From assembly GCA_029962745.1 (NCBI GenBank), contig CM057167.1, forward strand, positions 18,752,054 to 18,816,053: a stretch of DNA of 64,000 nt, in the 5' to 3' direction. The notes beneath the pieces are model-generated. The model saw only the letters and a list, made by a program, of their open reading frames with translations. It was not told the origin of the DNA and did not search any database. This DNA is from Echinometra lucunter. Its lineage: Eukaryota; Echinodermata; Echinoidea; Camarodonta; Echinometridae. Positions 33,901 through 42,249 of the stretch are shown here, one piece after another (within the stretch, counting starts at the first letter, position 1; each line of letters opens with the position of its first letter). A program made the translations under genes and the position numbers.

Positions 33901-36900
33901 GTGTTCAGTGATACGTGAGCCTGGAAACCTATTTAGTTACCATTAGAAAGCATATGAAATTACTCGCTTATATGAAATTCAGTACGGGTTAATACATGAT
34001 TAATTCACAGGATTTTAAAAAGTGTTTTTTTTTCAGACACCCACGCAGTACTAGCTATCGGATCATGGAAAATCAAAATATATTGTTCACAATATAAGAA
34101 CGGGAAATTATCAAAACATCTAGAGCTATAATGGTCCTTCCTCTTAGAGTTTTGGTCTGGACAATAATCTGCGCAACGGAAAAGGCAGCCACCATTGTGC
34201 TCACTATAATTCATCTCACAAGATGATTACGTGACAGGATATTAGTTTCATTTTTTTTTCAGTCGGGTTCAAACAGGGGCGGCGCTACGGGGGGGCAGGG
34301 CCCCCCTGTGATTTTTCAAGTGATAAAAAAAGAAAAAAAGAGGAGAGAAAAAGAGGAGGAATAAGAAGAAAGGAGAGGGTGGGAAAAGAGAGGCCTGAGG
34401 CTTGCAACCAAATAAAACCCCTATTCATTTAAAACATCACTAAATTCACATAGGTGTCATCTTGGCACCCCCCCCCCCCCCATCATAATACCCTGGCGCC
34501 GCCCCTGGTTTCAAAATATGGCTTGAATAAATTTCGAGGGAAATAACAAGTAATGATCGTGTCTTCGATTTCCGCTATGTAGTTCTAGAGCTCTCTATAA
34601 ATAAAACCAATAACTTCTTCAGTAATTCTCAGATCAAAGTAACATTAATACAACAAAATCAAGAAGGTCAATGTGACTTTGATTTGGTTAAGTTTATTTT
34701 AAACCCAAATGAACGACACGACAATAACTTAAAAAGTAAAGACGAGACGACAAAGCAGCAGAAGCAGCAGCAGCAGTAACAATGGCAGTAGTGCTAACTA
34801 TAGCTGTGGTAGAAGTCGTTATCATATTCGAATAAATATTACCAGAATGTGAAAAGCTTTGCCAAGTAAAGATATCACGAAAGTGAATGACACATCATGC
34901 AACTTCCGATTTCAGAGTTAAATTAATATCACGCAACTTCTAATTATGGCAAAACATTTCTCTGAACAAATATTTTACTCTCACCACAAAAAAAAAAGTT
35001 TACAAAGGAATAAACTCAGATCAGGCCTAGTCATGTTTTGTCATTTTGAGCACATAAGACGAGAGGCAGGAAAAGGGGTAGCAAAGACCATATTATGTGC
35101 TTCTCAGCATTTTGGACTTGCAGAATACATCTCAGCTTTTCAGCATGTCCAACCGTCTTCCAACAAACTATAACTGTCTCGGGGTCACATGCATTCCATG
35201 ATTAATATTGCGAAATTGTTTGTGTTAAACTTCTTTTCAAAAAGTATTTATAAAACACATTAATTTTGTTATTTATTGAATGATGTCATTCGCTATATGT
35301 TATGCACTGTATTTTTGCTTGCATGCTTGACTTGTATGATTTGTATTGAAAAGAAAAAACCCATGGCGAATAAACCAAATCTGAAATCTGAATCATTATG
35401 TTTGAATATCTGAAACGCGTTTCGTTTTAAAACCACCTTACCTAATTATGATCGTAACTATTTATACTTATAAACTCATTATCCAACTTGCGCCGAGTGC
35501 TTCGGACACTTGAACAACATGACTAGGCTTGATTTTTTTTTTCGTGATTAGCATTTTGTGGTAAGGATTGGAAATGTTTTATACATGGCCGTTCCCCCCC
35601 CCCCCCCAAAAAAAAAAAAAATCAAAACCCCCCTTTTTCATATTTTTCACACTTTTGTATTGAAAAGTCAAAAAATTCCACCCAAAGTGTGAATCAAATC
35701 GTTCAATTTCAATTTTATGAATGCAAAAGTTCCCGCTTGGTCGCTTTGCGTGTTCCCTCAAAAACAGGCGCGGTTCTAAGGTAGGGTGGGGGGGGGGGGC
35801 CTTTGGGGGTTGAAGCCCCCAAAAATCGCTCAAGCCCCCCCCCCCCCAAATAAATTTTTTTTGACGGCATAAGTGCAATTTTGATCTCATATAGATTCCA
35901 ATACAATATCCTATATATTAAACCCGCATATCAAAAAAGAGTGGGAAAAAGAAAGGATAAAGAGGAAAAAGAAAAAGGAAAAACCTGGGAGCGCTTGCTC
36001 GCTTCGCTCGCTCGCATTTTAACTATCTTAACCAATACCGATACCTATTTAAGAAACCTATTTCTTAAGTTAAGAAATAGGTTTGCATCTATCCAAAGTT
36101 TAGGCTATACTTCTGCTCATCAATTGTTAGTTAGGCCTATATAACTGCAATGATTCCGGAGCGGCAAAGTTGACCTAAAATAGATGAATTTTCAGGAGAT
36201 AAAGGACTGTGGCCATAAACCTATTCTCAATACCCTCTGCGAGAACGGAAGATGCCGAGAAATTATACGTTGCTAAATCACGAGAAGGAAGTAGTATAAC
36301 CATGATAACCCGGGGGCTTTTCACGAAGAGTTTTGTCAGTGGTTTTCACTGACAACTGTTATAAGCTACTGAAAATCCTCGCATCTGATTGGCTGAGAGC
36401 AAATTAGTCGGTGAAAATCACTGACAAAACTCTTTATGAAACGCTCCCCAGGTCTCAGTATTCAAAAAAAGGAAAAAACAAAAACATTTTTGCTTGCTCA
36501 TAAATTCTGGAAACGAAACAAGATGTTTTCGATCAGCAACAGTCTATGCCTGGATATCATAACATTTTTGCAGGGACGTGTCCGACTATCCTCGAAATAA
36601 TTCTGCAGGGAGTGTACATGAAAAGGTCAATTAGTGAATTTTATATATTTTTTCTTCGTTCGGTATGCCCGCTCATATGAGGAATTATTTGGAAAGGCAA
36701 ACGAATTGGGCATGCAAGGGAGGTGGCATATAATTTTGCTTGCTTCGCTCGCTCACGATATTTAGAAACGTTTCTAAGTATGGTTTTGGACAGGAGACAA
36801 TTTACTGGACCATCGAGGTTTATCATAATTTGTTAGTGAGGTGACCAAATATACCAGTGAAATATCTTATAGGCCTAGAATGTATTTTGATGACAAACTA

Positions 36901-37600
36901 CAGCAAGATTTGTGGTTATTTTGGCTCGCTCGCTTTGCTCGTTCGCAAAATAAAGAAATAGTATGTATATATGGGGGACGATGTGCGGGCGGGCAAGAGG
37001 GTGGAGTGTGAGCAAGAAATTTGCGCAAAATATTTCGATCAACGGTCAACCCCTCCCTTCCTCCACTCTTCGAAACGGATTAACGCCGGTGTGTTTTATA
37101 TTTTTTACATTTCTTTTTTCCCTCTCTGCGCTCACTCATAATGATAATAGCTAGATAAAGAATCATTTGGGAAGGCAAATGAATTGGGCACGCAAGAGAG
37201 GTGACCGAATGTATTTTTATAGGCCTTTGGAGTCTATACTTTCTTGCTCGTTTCACTCGCTCTTTAGGAACAGGGTGGTTTTAGACAGCAAAAATTTTGC
37301 CAGCGAGGTATCTAGAGAGGTGGCCAAATAGGCCATTTAAATATGTCAGTCTAAGGCGTACTTTGATGACAATTACAGCTAGAAGTGGTTATTTTTGGCT
37401 CGCTCGCTTCGCTTGCAAATTAAATAAAAATATTAGATGTGTATTTTCGAAAGTCCCTATCGTGCGCGCGCGCGCGCGCGCGTGTGTGTGTGCGTGTGTG
37501 TGGAAGGGGGGGGGGGGTGTCCCCCTCCCACCTCTCAGTCGCTTTGCTCTATAGCTCTGGTACATATCCTCCAAGCCCCCAGTAGCCCCCCCCCCCCCCC

Positions 37601-37633
<33 letters not shown>

Positions 37634-38036
37634 GTTTGCTCTCTAGAACCGCGCCTGCTATATCCGTGCCCCCCGGAAAAGGTTTTTGTGTACGGTCTTG
37701 GTTTTATACTGTATTATTTGTGAAATTTCATTTTCTCTCGCCTGTTGTTTTTTTTTTCTTTAGGACGTCCCTCGGAAGAAAAGCTTTCCTGTGTTGGTGA
37801 AGCTGAGCAAGGCGATCCTTCTGAAATATTTCATTTCATGTTGTCATGTTTGTTATTTGGTTTATTCGGGAAGATATTACCGAGGATAATTTTGATTTCC
37901 TCTTTCAAGAATCACACTGTACTGTGTACTGCAAGCGTAACATTATGTTCGTTTACTTACACGTGTCACTGAAGAGAATGAATAAGCACACCAACAGGAA
38001 AACAGAACATTTGAAGAACGATCTTCTTGGAGTCAT
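19926..38036 (-). CDS. Gene 2 span: adhesion G-protein-coupled receptor with HYR, sushi, GAIN/GPS and 7TM (15 coding exons)
   Basis: Complete coding structure from ATG (38036-38034) to TAG (19928-19926). Exon lengths sum to 2672 bases, one short of 891 codons; the missing base is in the GPS exon (23560-23735). Order: signal peptide, WG-Arg7-Ser-Pro6 tract, HYR domain over two exons, sushi, hormone-receptor-like cysteine module, GAIN, GPS with HLT cleavage triad, seven helices, and a tail of about 70 residues ending HDYE. Known role of the family: surface receptors self-cleaved at the GPS, with a tethered agonist starting at the T of HLT. The ligand cannot be told from sequence. Whether the locus is functional depends on whether the missing base is real. 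Introns hold SINEs, a LINE fragment and several MITEs. Confidence 0.88.
21159..21225 (-). CDS. Gene 2 exon 14: TM4 mini-exon (67 bp)
   Basis: Found by phase demand between exons 13 and 15. After AAG it reads GPLVIVGTTVAINWKAYHNS, then E-Y, with donor GTAAGTTT at 21158-21151. Joined upstream it gives GWG-GPLV, the usual start of adhesion-GPCR TM4, and joined downstream NSEYCFLTLGP. Phases 1 in and 2 out fit both neighbours exactly. The plus strand here is also open (20858-21295), which masks the exon. Confidence 0.88.
21654..21916 (-). CDS. Gene 2 exon 13: TM2-TM3
   Basis: SLRRRHPQQIIINLSSALLG starts TM2. WGIGCTIVAILLHYFSLAAV is the TM3 cysteine region, followed by WMGVEAFSMYLMFIKV and KNCLAGWG. 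Acceptor TTATGCAG; donor GTAAGAGT at 21653; phase 2 to 1. Confidence 0.93.
21917..23100. repeat. Intron: tRNA-containing inverted duplication and (TA)n tracts
   Basis: (TA)n at about 22099-22138, 22187-22220 and 22842-22882. The segment about 22222-22340 is inverted at 22660-22785, and about 22559-22658 is inverted at 22736-22843, forming near-perfect palindrome arms of about 100 bp. A tRNA gene lies on the minus strand at 22314-22384 and its 3' half recurs on the plus strand at about 22660-22690. Confidence 0.7.
22314..22384 (-). tRNA. tRNA-Arg (TCT)-like gene
   Basis: The 71-nt cloverleaf folds fully. Acceptor GCCTCTG pairs with CGGAGGC, D stem GTCT with AGGC (loop AGTGGTA), anticodon stem TTGGC with GCCAG and loop GTTCTAA (anticodon TCT), and T arm CCGGG/TTCGATT/CCCGG. 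A TTTTTT pol III terminator follows directly. Position 32 is G, which is unusual. Because its 3' half and flank are duplicated nearby, it could be a tRNA-like repeat, not a working tRNA. Confidence 0.65.
23101..23210 (-). CDS. Gene 2 exon 12: TM1
   Basis: DMKGAFRSSTLDTISLFGCI then ASILCLVLTIGFLVGK. It follows HLTSFAVLM of the GPS exon. Acceptor ACCGAAAG; donor GTAGGT at 23100; phase 0 to 2. Confidence 0.92.
23560..23735 (-). CDS. Gene 2 exon 11: GPS motif, one base short (frameshift)
   Basis: The first frame reads SLMSKGTKNEVVPKCVYWE. The frame one step away then reads AYNVSEGAWSPEGC and CRCNHLTSFAVLM. These are the two halves of one GPS motif (C-x-x-W ... W-x-x-x-GC ... C-x-C-x-HLT-x-F). 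They join only if the A3 run at 23678-23680 (TTT on the plus strand) had a fourth A. The exon is 176 bp; 177 is needed for phase 0 to 0. The cause is a homopolymer assembly error or a true inactivating deletion. Donor GTTTGT is weak; acceptor CATCAG. Confidence 0.85.
24007..24304. mobile_element. Short MITE with imperfect TIRs of about 50 bp
   Basis: The left part TTCACGGAGCACGCGAACAA...GCGAATGTCAAAAAAAT is inverted at the right part ATTTTTTTGACATTCGC...TTTGCGTGCCCCGTGGAA. About 300 bp, no coding potential; intronic in gene 2. Confidence 0.6.
24473..24654 (-). CDS. Gene 2 exon 10: GAIN domain, C-terminal part
   Basis: DGNDSVAFSVFVLDSLKLFQ then SVLVSPVLSITIEGAEI and LDPVVFNFSVNS, typical GAIN subdomain B strands just before the GPS. 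Acceptor CTGACCCAG; donor GTAATC at 24472; phase 1 to 0. Confidence 0.9.
25115..25466 (-). CDS. Gene 2 exon 9: GAIN domain, central part
   Basis: AFHEVFTLVEMALDIPEDTF is the helical subdomain A; FTFRAENVVAAAVKVGRTTF and IFFPESVLDYLP are strands of subdomain B. Acceptor TTGCTTCAG; donor GTGAAA at 25114; phase 0 to 1. An alternative downstream GT at 25090-25091 would break the phase. Confidence 0.92.
25909..26028 (-). CDS. Gene 2 exon 8: GAIN domain, first helices
   Basis: DDFTSDEASDKTNLIAELEN, then IHLVASVLSTAIDEAIPSPE, an alpha-helical GAIN-A segment. Acceptor TATACACAG; donor GTAACG at 25908; phase 0 to 0. Confidence 0.85.
26075..26285 (+). mobile_element. tRNA-derived SINE
   Basis: Box-B-like AGTTCGATCC at about 26128, followed by a body with TTTGCAGGGCCCTCGGGAAG and an A-rich end. 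The body resembles 8470-8530. Confidence 0.5.
26505..26715 (-). mobile_element. tRNA-derived SINE with a Deu-like core
   Basis: On the minus strand: GGCGCCTTAGTTCAGTTGGT (box A), CCCGGGTTCAAAATC (box B), then GCCCTTTGGTAAGGCATTAA, which resembles the conserved Deu-domain motif of deuterostome SINEs (family knowledge). Intronic. Confidence 0.6.
26798..26916 (-). CDS. Gene 2 exon 7: hormone-receptor-like cysteine module, part 2
   Basis: DPTLSVTRLCSLDADAMAFW then QDPEYPQCPTNDSTASVTPQ; R-x-C...W...C resembles the HRM-like module upstream of GAIN in adhesion GPCRs. Acceptor TTGGCAG; donor GTAAGT at 26797; phase 1 to 0. Confidence 0.85.
27284..27403 (-). CDS. Gene 2 exon 6: hormone-receptor-like cysteine module, part 1
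   Basis: GLQCDEDTVVLRNGHTVIFN then QTEAGKYANISFVCSASVAV. The cysteines pair in pattern with exon 7. Acceptor CACCTTCAG; donor GTGGGT at 27283; symmetric phase 1-1. Confidence 0.85.
27686..27868 (-). CDS. Gene 2 exon 5: sushi domain
   Basis: LRCPVPNPPIHGRIVGSC, CEFECGQGYSLTH and YWEGPFPSCT, a sushi/CCP domain with an extra cysteine pair. Symmetric 1-1 exon; acceptor CATCTTAG; donor GTAGTA at 27685. Confidence 0.92.
27869..30007. other. Long intron with a poly-G run and (AAG)n(GAG)n
   Basis: A run of more than 20 G at about 29426-29448. (AAG)n then (GGA)n at 29869-29949 abut the donor side of exon 4. The rest is featureless AT-rich DNA. Confidence 0.6.
30008..30126 (-). CDS. Gene 2 exon 4: HYR domain, second half
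   Basis: ETSDSSPGSLFSEGNHTVLY then TARDNAGNSAQCNITFTVS, the HYR signature (G-x-x-F-x-x-G...V-x-Y-T-A-x-D-x-x-G-N...C). Acceptor TATGAAG; donor GTGAGT at 30007; phase 2 to 1. Confidence 0.9.
30195..31380 (+). mobile_element. Degenerate LINE 3' fragment (reverse transcriptase C-terminal end)
   Basis: Over about 30255-30480, despite a frameshift, it reads LGVTIDK / NLSWKEH...ICK then FYFPTHILFNLHSTLILPHL, NYGTIAWVNCADYHLNRILL, a non-LTR (CR1/Jockey-like) RT thumb pattern. Stops break it downstream. The tail includes (TC)n at about 30905-30970 and an AAATAAATAACAATC-type 3' end. Inserted in gene 2 intron 3. Confidence 0.65.
31770..31905 (-). CDS. Gene 2 exon 3: HYR domain, first half
   Basis: VTRDTTPPNFTYCPNYIGIY then FVSWGIPTATDETDSSVTV, matching HYR (D-x-x-P-P...C-P...V-x-W-x-x-P-x-A-x-D). 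Acceptor TTTTCAG; donor GTACGT at 31769; phase 1 to 2. Confidence 0.88.
31906..32403. other. Intron 2 of gene 2, no recognisable feature
   Basis: No repeat family or extra exon seen. Confidence 0.4.
32404..32472 (-). CDS. Gene 2 exon 2: Arg7-Ser-Pro6 segment
   Basis: Frame set by both neighbours: (Y)AWGRRRRRRRSPPPPPPQQ then SVP. Acceptor AATAATCAG; donor GTATGT at 32403; symmetric 1-1. Joined to exon 1 it gives a signal peptide ending DTYA just before WGRRRRRRR. Low complexity lowers confidence, but phase and splice sites fit. Confidence 0.65.
32473..34273. other. Part of intron 1 of gene 2: no gene seen
   Basis: Poly-G at about 32694-32710 and 33518-33528. No exon with fitting phase found; transcript data could reveal one. 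Confidence 0.4.
34274..34509. mobile_element. Non-autonomous hAT MITE (about 236 bp)
   Basis: TIRs CAGGGGCGGCGCTACGG and CCTGGCGCCGCCCCTG. Flanks GGTTCAAA and GTTTCAAA are an 8-bp duplication with one mismatch, as for hAT. Inside are poly-G/poly-C and a purine tract. Confidence 0.7.
35582..37680. mobile_element. Second copy or nest of the hAT-like TCGCTCGC element
   Basis: Inverted ends CAGGCGCGGTTCTA (35765) and TAGAACCGCGCCTG (37657) enclose about 1.9 kb collinear with 2663-4118 (G/C runs, purine block, GCGCTTGCTCGCTTCGCTCG, CCGATACCTATT / GTTGACCTAAAATAGAT phrases). It then extends into repeated subunits of AATTGGGCACGCAAGAGAGG type. (CG)n(TG)n at 37460-37502 and poly-C/poly-A at 37587-37631. 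No clear target duplication; 35582-35764 may belong to a second, nested copy. Confidence 0.6.
36311..36450. mobile_element. Foldback MITE nested in the hAT-like element
   Basis: GGGGGCTTTTCACGAAGAGT...ACTCTTTATGAAACGCTCCCC with inverted GTTTTGTCAGTG arms and the core CATCTGATTGGCTGAGAGCA, shared inverted with 12850-12970 and 45759-45907. Confidence 0.65.
37961..38036 (-). CDS. Gene 2 exon 1: start codon and signal peptide
   Basis: ATG at 38036 opens MTPRRSFFKCSVFLLVCLFI then LFSDT; basic n-region, hydrophobic core, donor GTAAGTAAAC at 37960, phase 1. Joining exon 2 gives DTYA, a fitting signal-peptidase site. No in-frame ATG further upstream is needed. The promoter is presumably within 38040-38700 but I see no clear core elements. 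Confidence 0.8.
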
Positions 38037-38560
38037 CTTGCAAAACAAACAGATAACAAACAAACAAAAATCAAATACTGTTATCATTTTACAATAAAAC
38101 GAACCCTCAAATATGACTTATAAACAATAAACACAAATATTGATTACGAAAGATCCATTCAAACTATACGTCTACACAAATGGTCGAAGCATCGAGTTCT
38201 TTACAACCTTGGCCCCACAGCTTTCTCCCTTACTACCACTTTCCTCCATTCTCACCTTTAAATTTAAGAAAAGAGTACTTTCCGAATATCCGTTGTTATT
38301 ATCTATGTGCTGCCTTACAAGAAGTGATTAGACGAGTAATTATCCCTTGAAGAAACAAAACTGCCAGCTGATATCTTGTGACTTCCGCTGGGTGGATAGA
38401 CGGACTAGACTTGCGAAAGAAGAACAAGTGAAAGTGCGAATTATTTCGGCGGGCGCGCTTCGCTGGTACGTGAAACCTGACTGAGAAATTCTGTTCGCTT
38501 GAAATTTTTTCGATCCGATAGAATCTACGGTATTTGGACACACTGAACTTTGGATTCACT

Positions 38561-40600
38561 CTCCAAGAACACTTCCTACATAATTTTCTCGCAGCTTACT
38601 AGCACGGGAGGAAGGTTTCCTTATTAGAACTTGTAGCATTGGCGGTGTGCAAAGGGGGATGGGGGCGGGGTCGGGGGTGAGGTGCAATGCCCAATCCCCG
38701 ATGAAGTATGATTTCAACGTGTCATTTCCAAGTTCTAAATGCGGGAGTATAGAAAAAAGAGTGAATTTGGAGCACTTTTAGAAAGGCATTATCATTTGCA
38801 AGGGAGTGCACTGTATTTAGCAAAAACTTGTTAGGCCTACTTTCAACTTGTAACTGTTATCGCCAAACTTTCGAGGTACATCCCCCCCCCCCCCCACACA
38901 CACACACGCACAATTACTGTTCTTCCGTAATAGGATGAAATCAAAGAATCATCATCCCTTCGACCATCCCTACCTCATTCTCTCTTCCTTTCTCTCTTTC
39001 TCTTTCTCTCCTATCTAATAAGTCATCTCCCCCTCCCCCTCCGTGTTAACTACCAGGGCTATTTTCAGTATCAAGGCGAGTTTGCAAATGGATCATAGAT
39101 AGGGTTTTTTGTTTTTAAATGGGGAGGGGGCAGAGTGTTGTAAATATAATGCCCCCCCCCCCCTTGAGGCTGTGGCATCAGCTTCCGAAAACAGTATACA
39201 GATAATGAATGTTTATGAGTGCAATGGACAGAATATTTCATGAGGTGAAAGATGAAATGATCCATTCAACGAGGCGCAGCCTCGTTGAATGGATCAATAA
39301 TTTCATCTTTCACCGAATGAAATATTCTGTCCATTGCACGAATGAAAGAACATTCATTATTTGTTTTATATGACACCTAAAAATAGATCAAATCGCAATA
39401 AATCAATAGCGCTATACGCTAGCGCGCTGTTCGTGGTGCACAATGCAAACGCAAGCGTTTCACGTACGTAGTGTGCCGGGCTCTCGGCCAGCGTGCAATG
39501 GAGCAAATCGTATGGATCCAAAATTGCACGGTAAATGGAGCCACTTTTGCACGATTGATGACGTCATAGCGCAATGGGACAAATGATGAATATCAAACAA
39601 CCAATCAAATGACAGGGATCTATCTAGGTGTCATATAATGTCCTCTCGCTGACGAAAAACAGCCACATATCCCCTATGGAACCTCCCTTCAAAGCGGTCA
39701 ACCCCTACATGTCTAAACGAACCTGTAGTCTGATTAAAGCTACATGTATGTGAGGCAGGGGAGGCATGTGCAAGATCAAATTGTACATTGAAAACAATCA
39801 AATACACTGCAGTTCAGTGATTAATGCATTGAATTTATTGTATAACTGCATTATTCTAGGAATATATCAAAGGTGAAAATTCCAAATTGATTCAAACAAA
39901 ATATTTGTGCAAAGAGGTTCATCACCATGTACAATATCCAGGCAGAAGTAATGCAATTACAGTACAAGAAATAGCAGAAGCACCTTTTTTAATACCTGCA
40001 TGTGTATGCATAAAAACCACCAATGTACCAAACATTCACACTAATACATTTGATATACATATCCTATACTAAAAGAAGTATTTTGCATTTATGATATGGA
40101 TATTGCCATTTTGCCGTGCATATTCTTGCAGTTGGAGCAATGCATTTTCTTTTCTTATTTCTTTACTTGTGATGCAAATTTTATTCAAGTAGCAATGAGC
40201 ACCAAAAGGGTATTAACAAATTGGGAGGCAGGGAGACATTGCTTATTCCTCAAGATTTCATTATAAGTTTTTACAATCATTTACTTAAACAATAACCTCA
40301 TATAGAAAAGTTAGTGAGGACCTTTGGATATTTCTATCTGGCAATAGACAAGAACTGCGATCTTGCAGCATACATGATGTTTTATGCTGTTCTTTTACTC
40401 ACTTCTACCTGCTCAAACTCTCTCGAAACTCCCTAAAAACCGATGGTGTTTGTGCCAAGTGCACAGTAACTGTATTTAGTGCACCTGCCTATTACATGCA
40501 CAAAACATACTTTACAGTACTGTAAATATAAAGCCTTCGGATGCATTGACCATACTGAAAACCTGTATCTAAGCAGATCTTGCATTATGGCACCACATCA
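38561..40600. other. Upstream flank of gene 2 / intergenic DNA
   Basis: Poly-C at 38882-38896 and 39151-39162. It also holds the long palindrome at 39202-39360 and a TIR pair ATATGACACCTA (39368) / TAGGTGTCATAT (about 39627) that may bound an element of about 270 bp. No coding gene seen. Confidence 0.5.
39202..39360. repeat. Long palindrome, arms about 75-80 bp
   Basis: ATAATGAATGTTTATGAGTG...CATTCAACGAGG, centre CGCAG, then CCTCGTTGAATGGATC...ACATTCATTAT. Arms have few mismatches. Foldback element upstream of gene 2. Confidence 0.75.
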
Positions 40601-40607
40601 CTTAACG

Positions 40608-40990
40608 GGAGTGAGTTGGCTAAGTAGGTAAAGCGTCTGCTTGTCAAACCAAAGATCGTGGGTTCGAGTCCAACCCTGGCGGATGACTGAAGCCTATGTT
40701 GTGCGTTAACATGCCCCTCCCATTTAAATAGACACAGAATATATTACAGTGGAAAACACTCCGTCCCTCGGATAGGACGTCAAATGGAGGCCCTGTGTAG
40801 AGGAGAGTCACCACATTTGCATGTTAAGACTCCACTGCACTATTCGTATAAAAGTAGGGAGAAACCCCGGTCCACCTGAACACCCCCAATCAGTTATATC
40901 GAGAGGAGAGACCCAAGGGTTACAGTAATTCAGTTCGCTTTTCACCTCCCAGGCTCAGGTGACACCAAACAAATAATAATAATTATCCAG
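40608..40990 (+). mobile_element. tRNA-derived SINE with (ATA)n tail
   Basis: Box A TGGCTAAGTAGG and box B GGTTCGAGTCC are spaced as in a tRNA. The body contains GTCCCTCGGATAGGACGTC and GGCCCTGTGTAGAGGAGAGT, and the 3' end is AACAAATAATAATAAT. Full-length appearance. Confidence 0.75.
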
Positions 40991-41149
40991 AATAGTGCAG
41001 GTCTCGACATGGCTGGATAGGTCCAACTATAAATAAACATGTATGCTCACATTAACAAGCTACTGATTCCTTACAGGTTTAAGGGACGTTTTCTCTAGAT
41101 TGCGAAATTGAGTGGAATCCTTCTGGCCCTCACAACATGACAAAATGGT

Positions 41150-41548
41150 GTAACATTCAAGGTGACTATATCAAGGCAAGAAGAGATACAAGAAGCTCAC
41201 TTTAAAGGATGTGAAAGCTGGCAAATGCTGGTTAACGCCATCTACGTCTTCTTTTGGACAGCTGCACATAAACGAGTGGAGCTCAGCGAGTGGGCATGCA
41301 GAGAATTAATCGCAGTAGTCCGACGTACGTGTAAGACGCACAAAGTTTGTGTGCGAGTGAATGGGGCATATGGAAAAGAAGACGTAAATGGTGTTAACCA
41401 GTACTTGCCAGCTTTCATCCCCTTTAAAGTGTACCAGTCATTGGAAAAAATAAAGGACAACATTAAGACCATAATGCACAGAATCGAACAACAGTTTGAT
41501 TCTACAAACTCCCAAACTTGTGGCCAAGCATACACACAAATTGACTAG
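41150..41548 (+). CDS. Unassigned reading frame, 3' end at TAG 41546-41548
   Basis: Open from just after a stop at 41138-41140; contains CESWQMLVNAIYVFFWTAAH, KRVELSEWACRELIAVV and YLPAFIPFKVYQSLEKIKDN. The composition is not repeat-like and it could be a last exon or an old mobile-element remnant. There is no ATG near the start and no clear upstream partner exon. I do not recognise it. Confidence 0.3.
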   Translation, partial: VTFKVTISRQEEIQEAHFKGCESWQMLVNAIYVFFWTAAHKRVELSEWACRELIAVVRRTCKTHKVCVRVNGAYGKEDVNGVNQYLPAFIPFKVYQSLEKIKDNIKTIMHRIEQQFDSTNSQTCGQAYTQID

Positions 41549-42249
41549 TTTACTAACAGCTCACTTATTTGATTACTGTAAGTATATCTGAACTTGCAAT
41601 TATAGAAGTGACATCGGCAGCTCATAGTTTGAATATACATGTAGAATAGCGACTTGGAATCTGTAACATACAGTGCAAAATGTATTTTGGTGAGTGGTAT
41701 ATTTGAAAAAAAAAAATCCAGTTAAGATGAAAATGTTCTAAAACTGCAGCAGAATGGCTTCTAACATATACATGTACTAATACTAAAAACTCATATACAA
41801 TCTATTTTTCAGCCTCTGTGAAGTTGCACAGTTATCAAAAAGAAAAGACAATATCATTTGCACATTCCTAGTACCCTGCATGTTACAAGTAATATCCAGT
41901 TTCCCAATCATAACAATATATTGTATGCAGGCAAAGATTCCCTGGAAACAAATAAGGAAATATACAAACTGGTATTTTATTAGACTTTTAATCACAAGTC
42001 AAATTACAAAGTTTTCTCATTATTATTTCATTTAGCTGTAAAGAATCTACTTGTAAATACTGGTGAAGGTGGTGAAAGCAAAGGGGGCACCTTTCTAAAT
42101 TCTCAAGAATAATAGCCTCTTATCAGCAATGTATCAAAATATGAAGACCGTACAGCCTCATTTTGTGACCAAGTGGATGAATATAGGATGCAGTGCCACC
42201 ACTGATTCTCAAGTGCAAATGGTGACAGGAAAATATTGTACTTTAAGAA

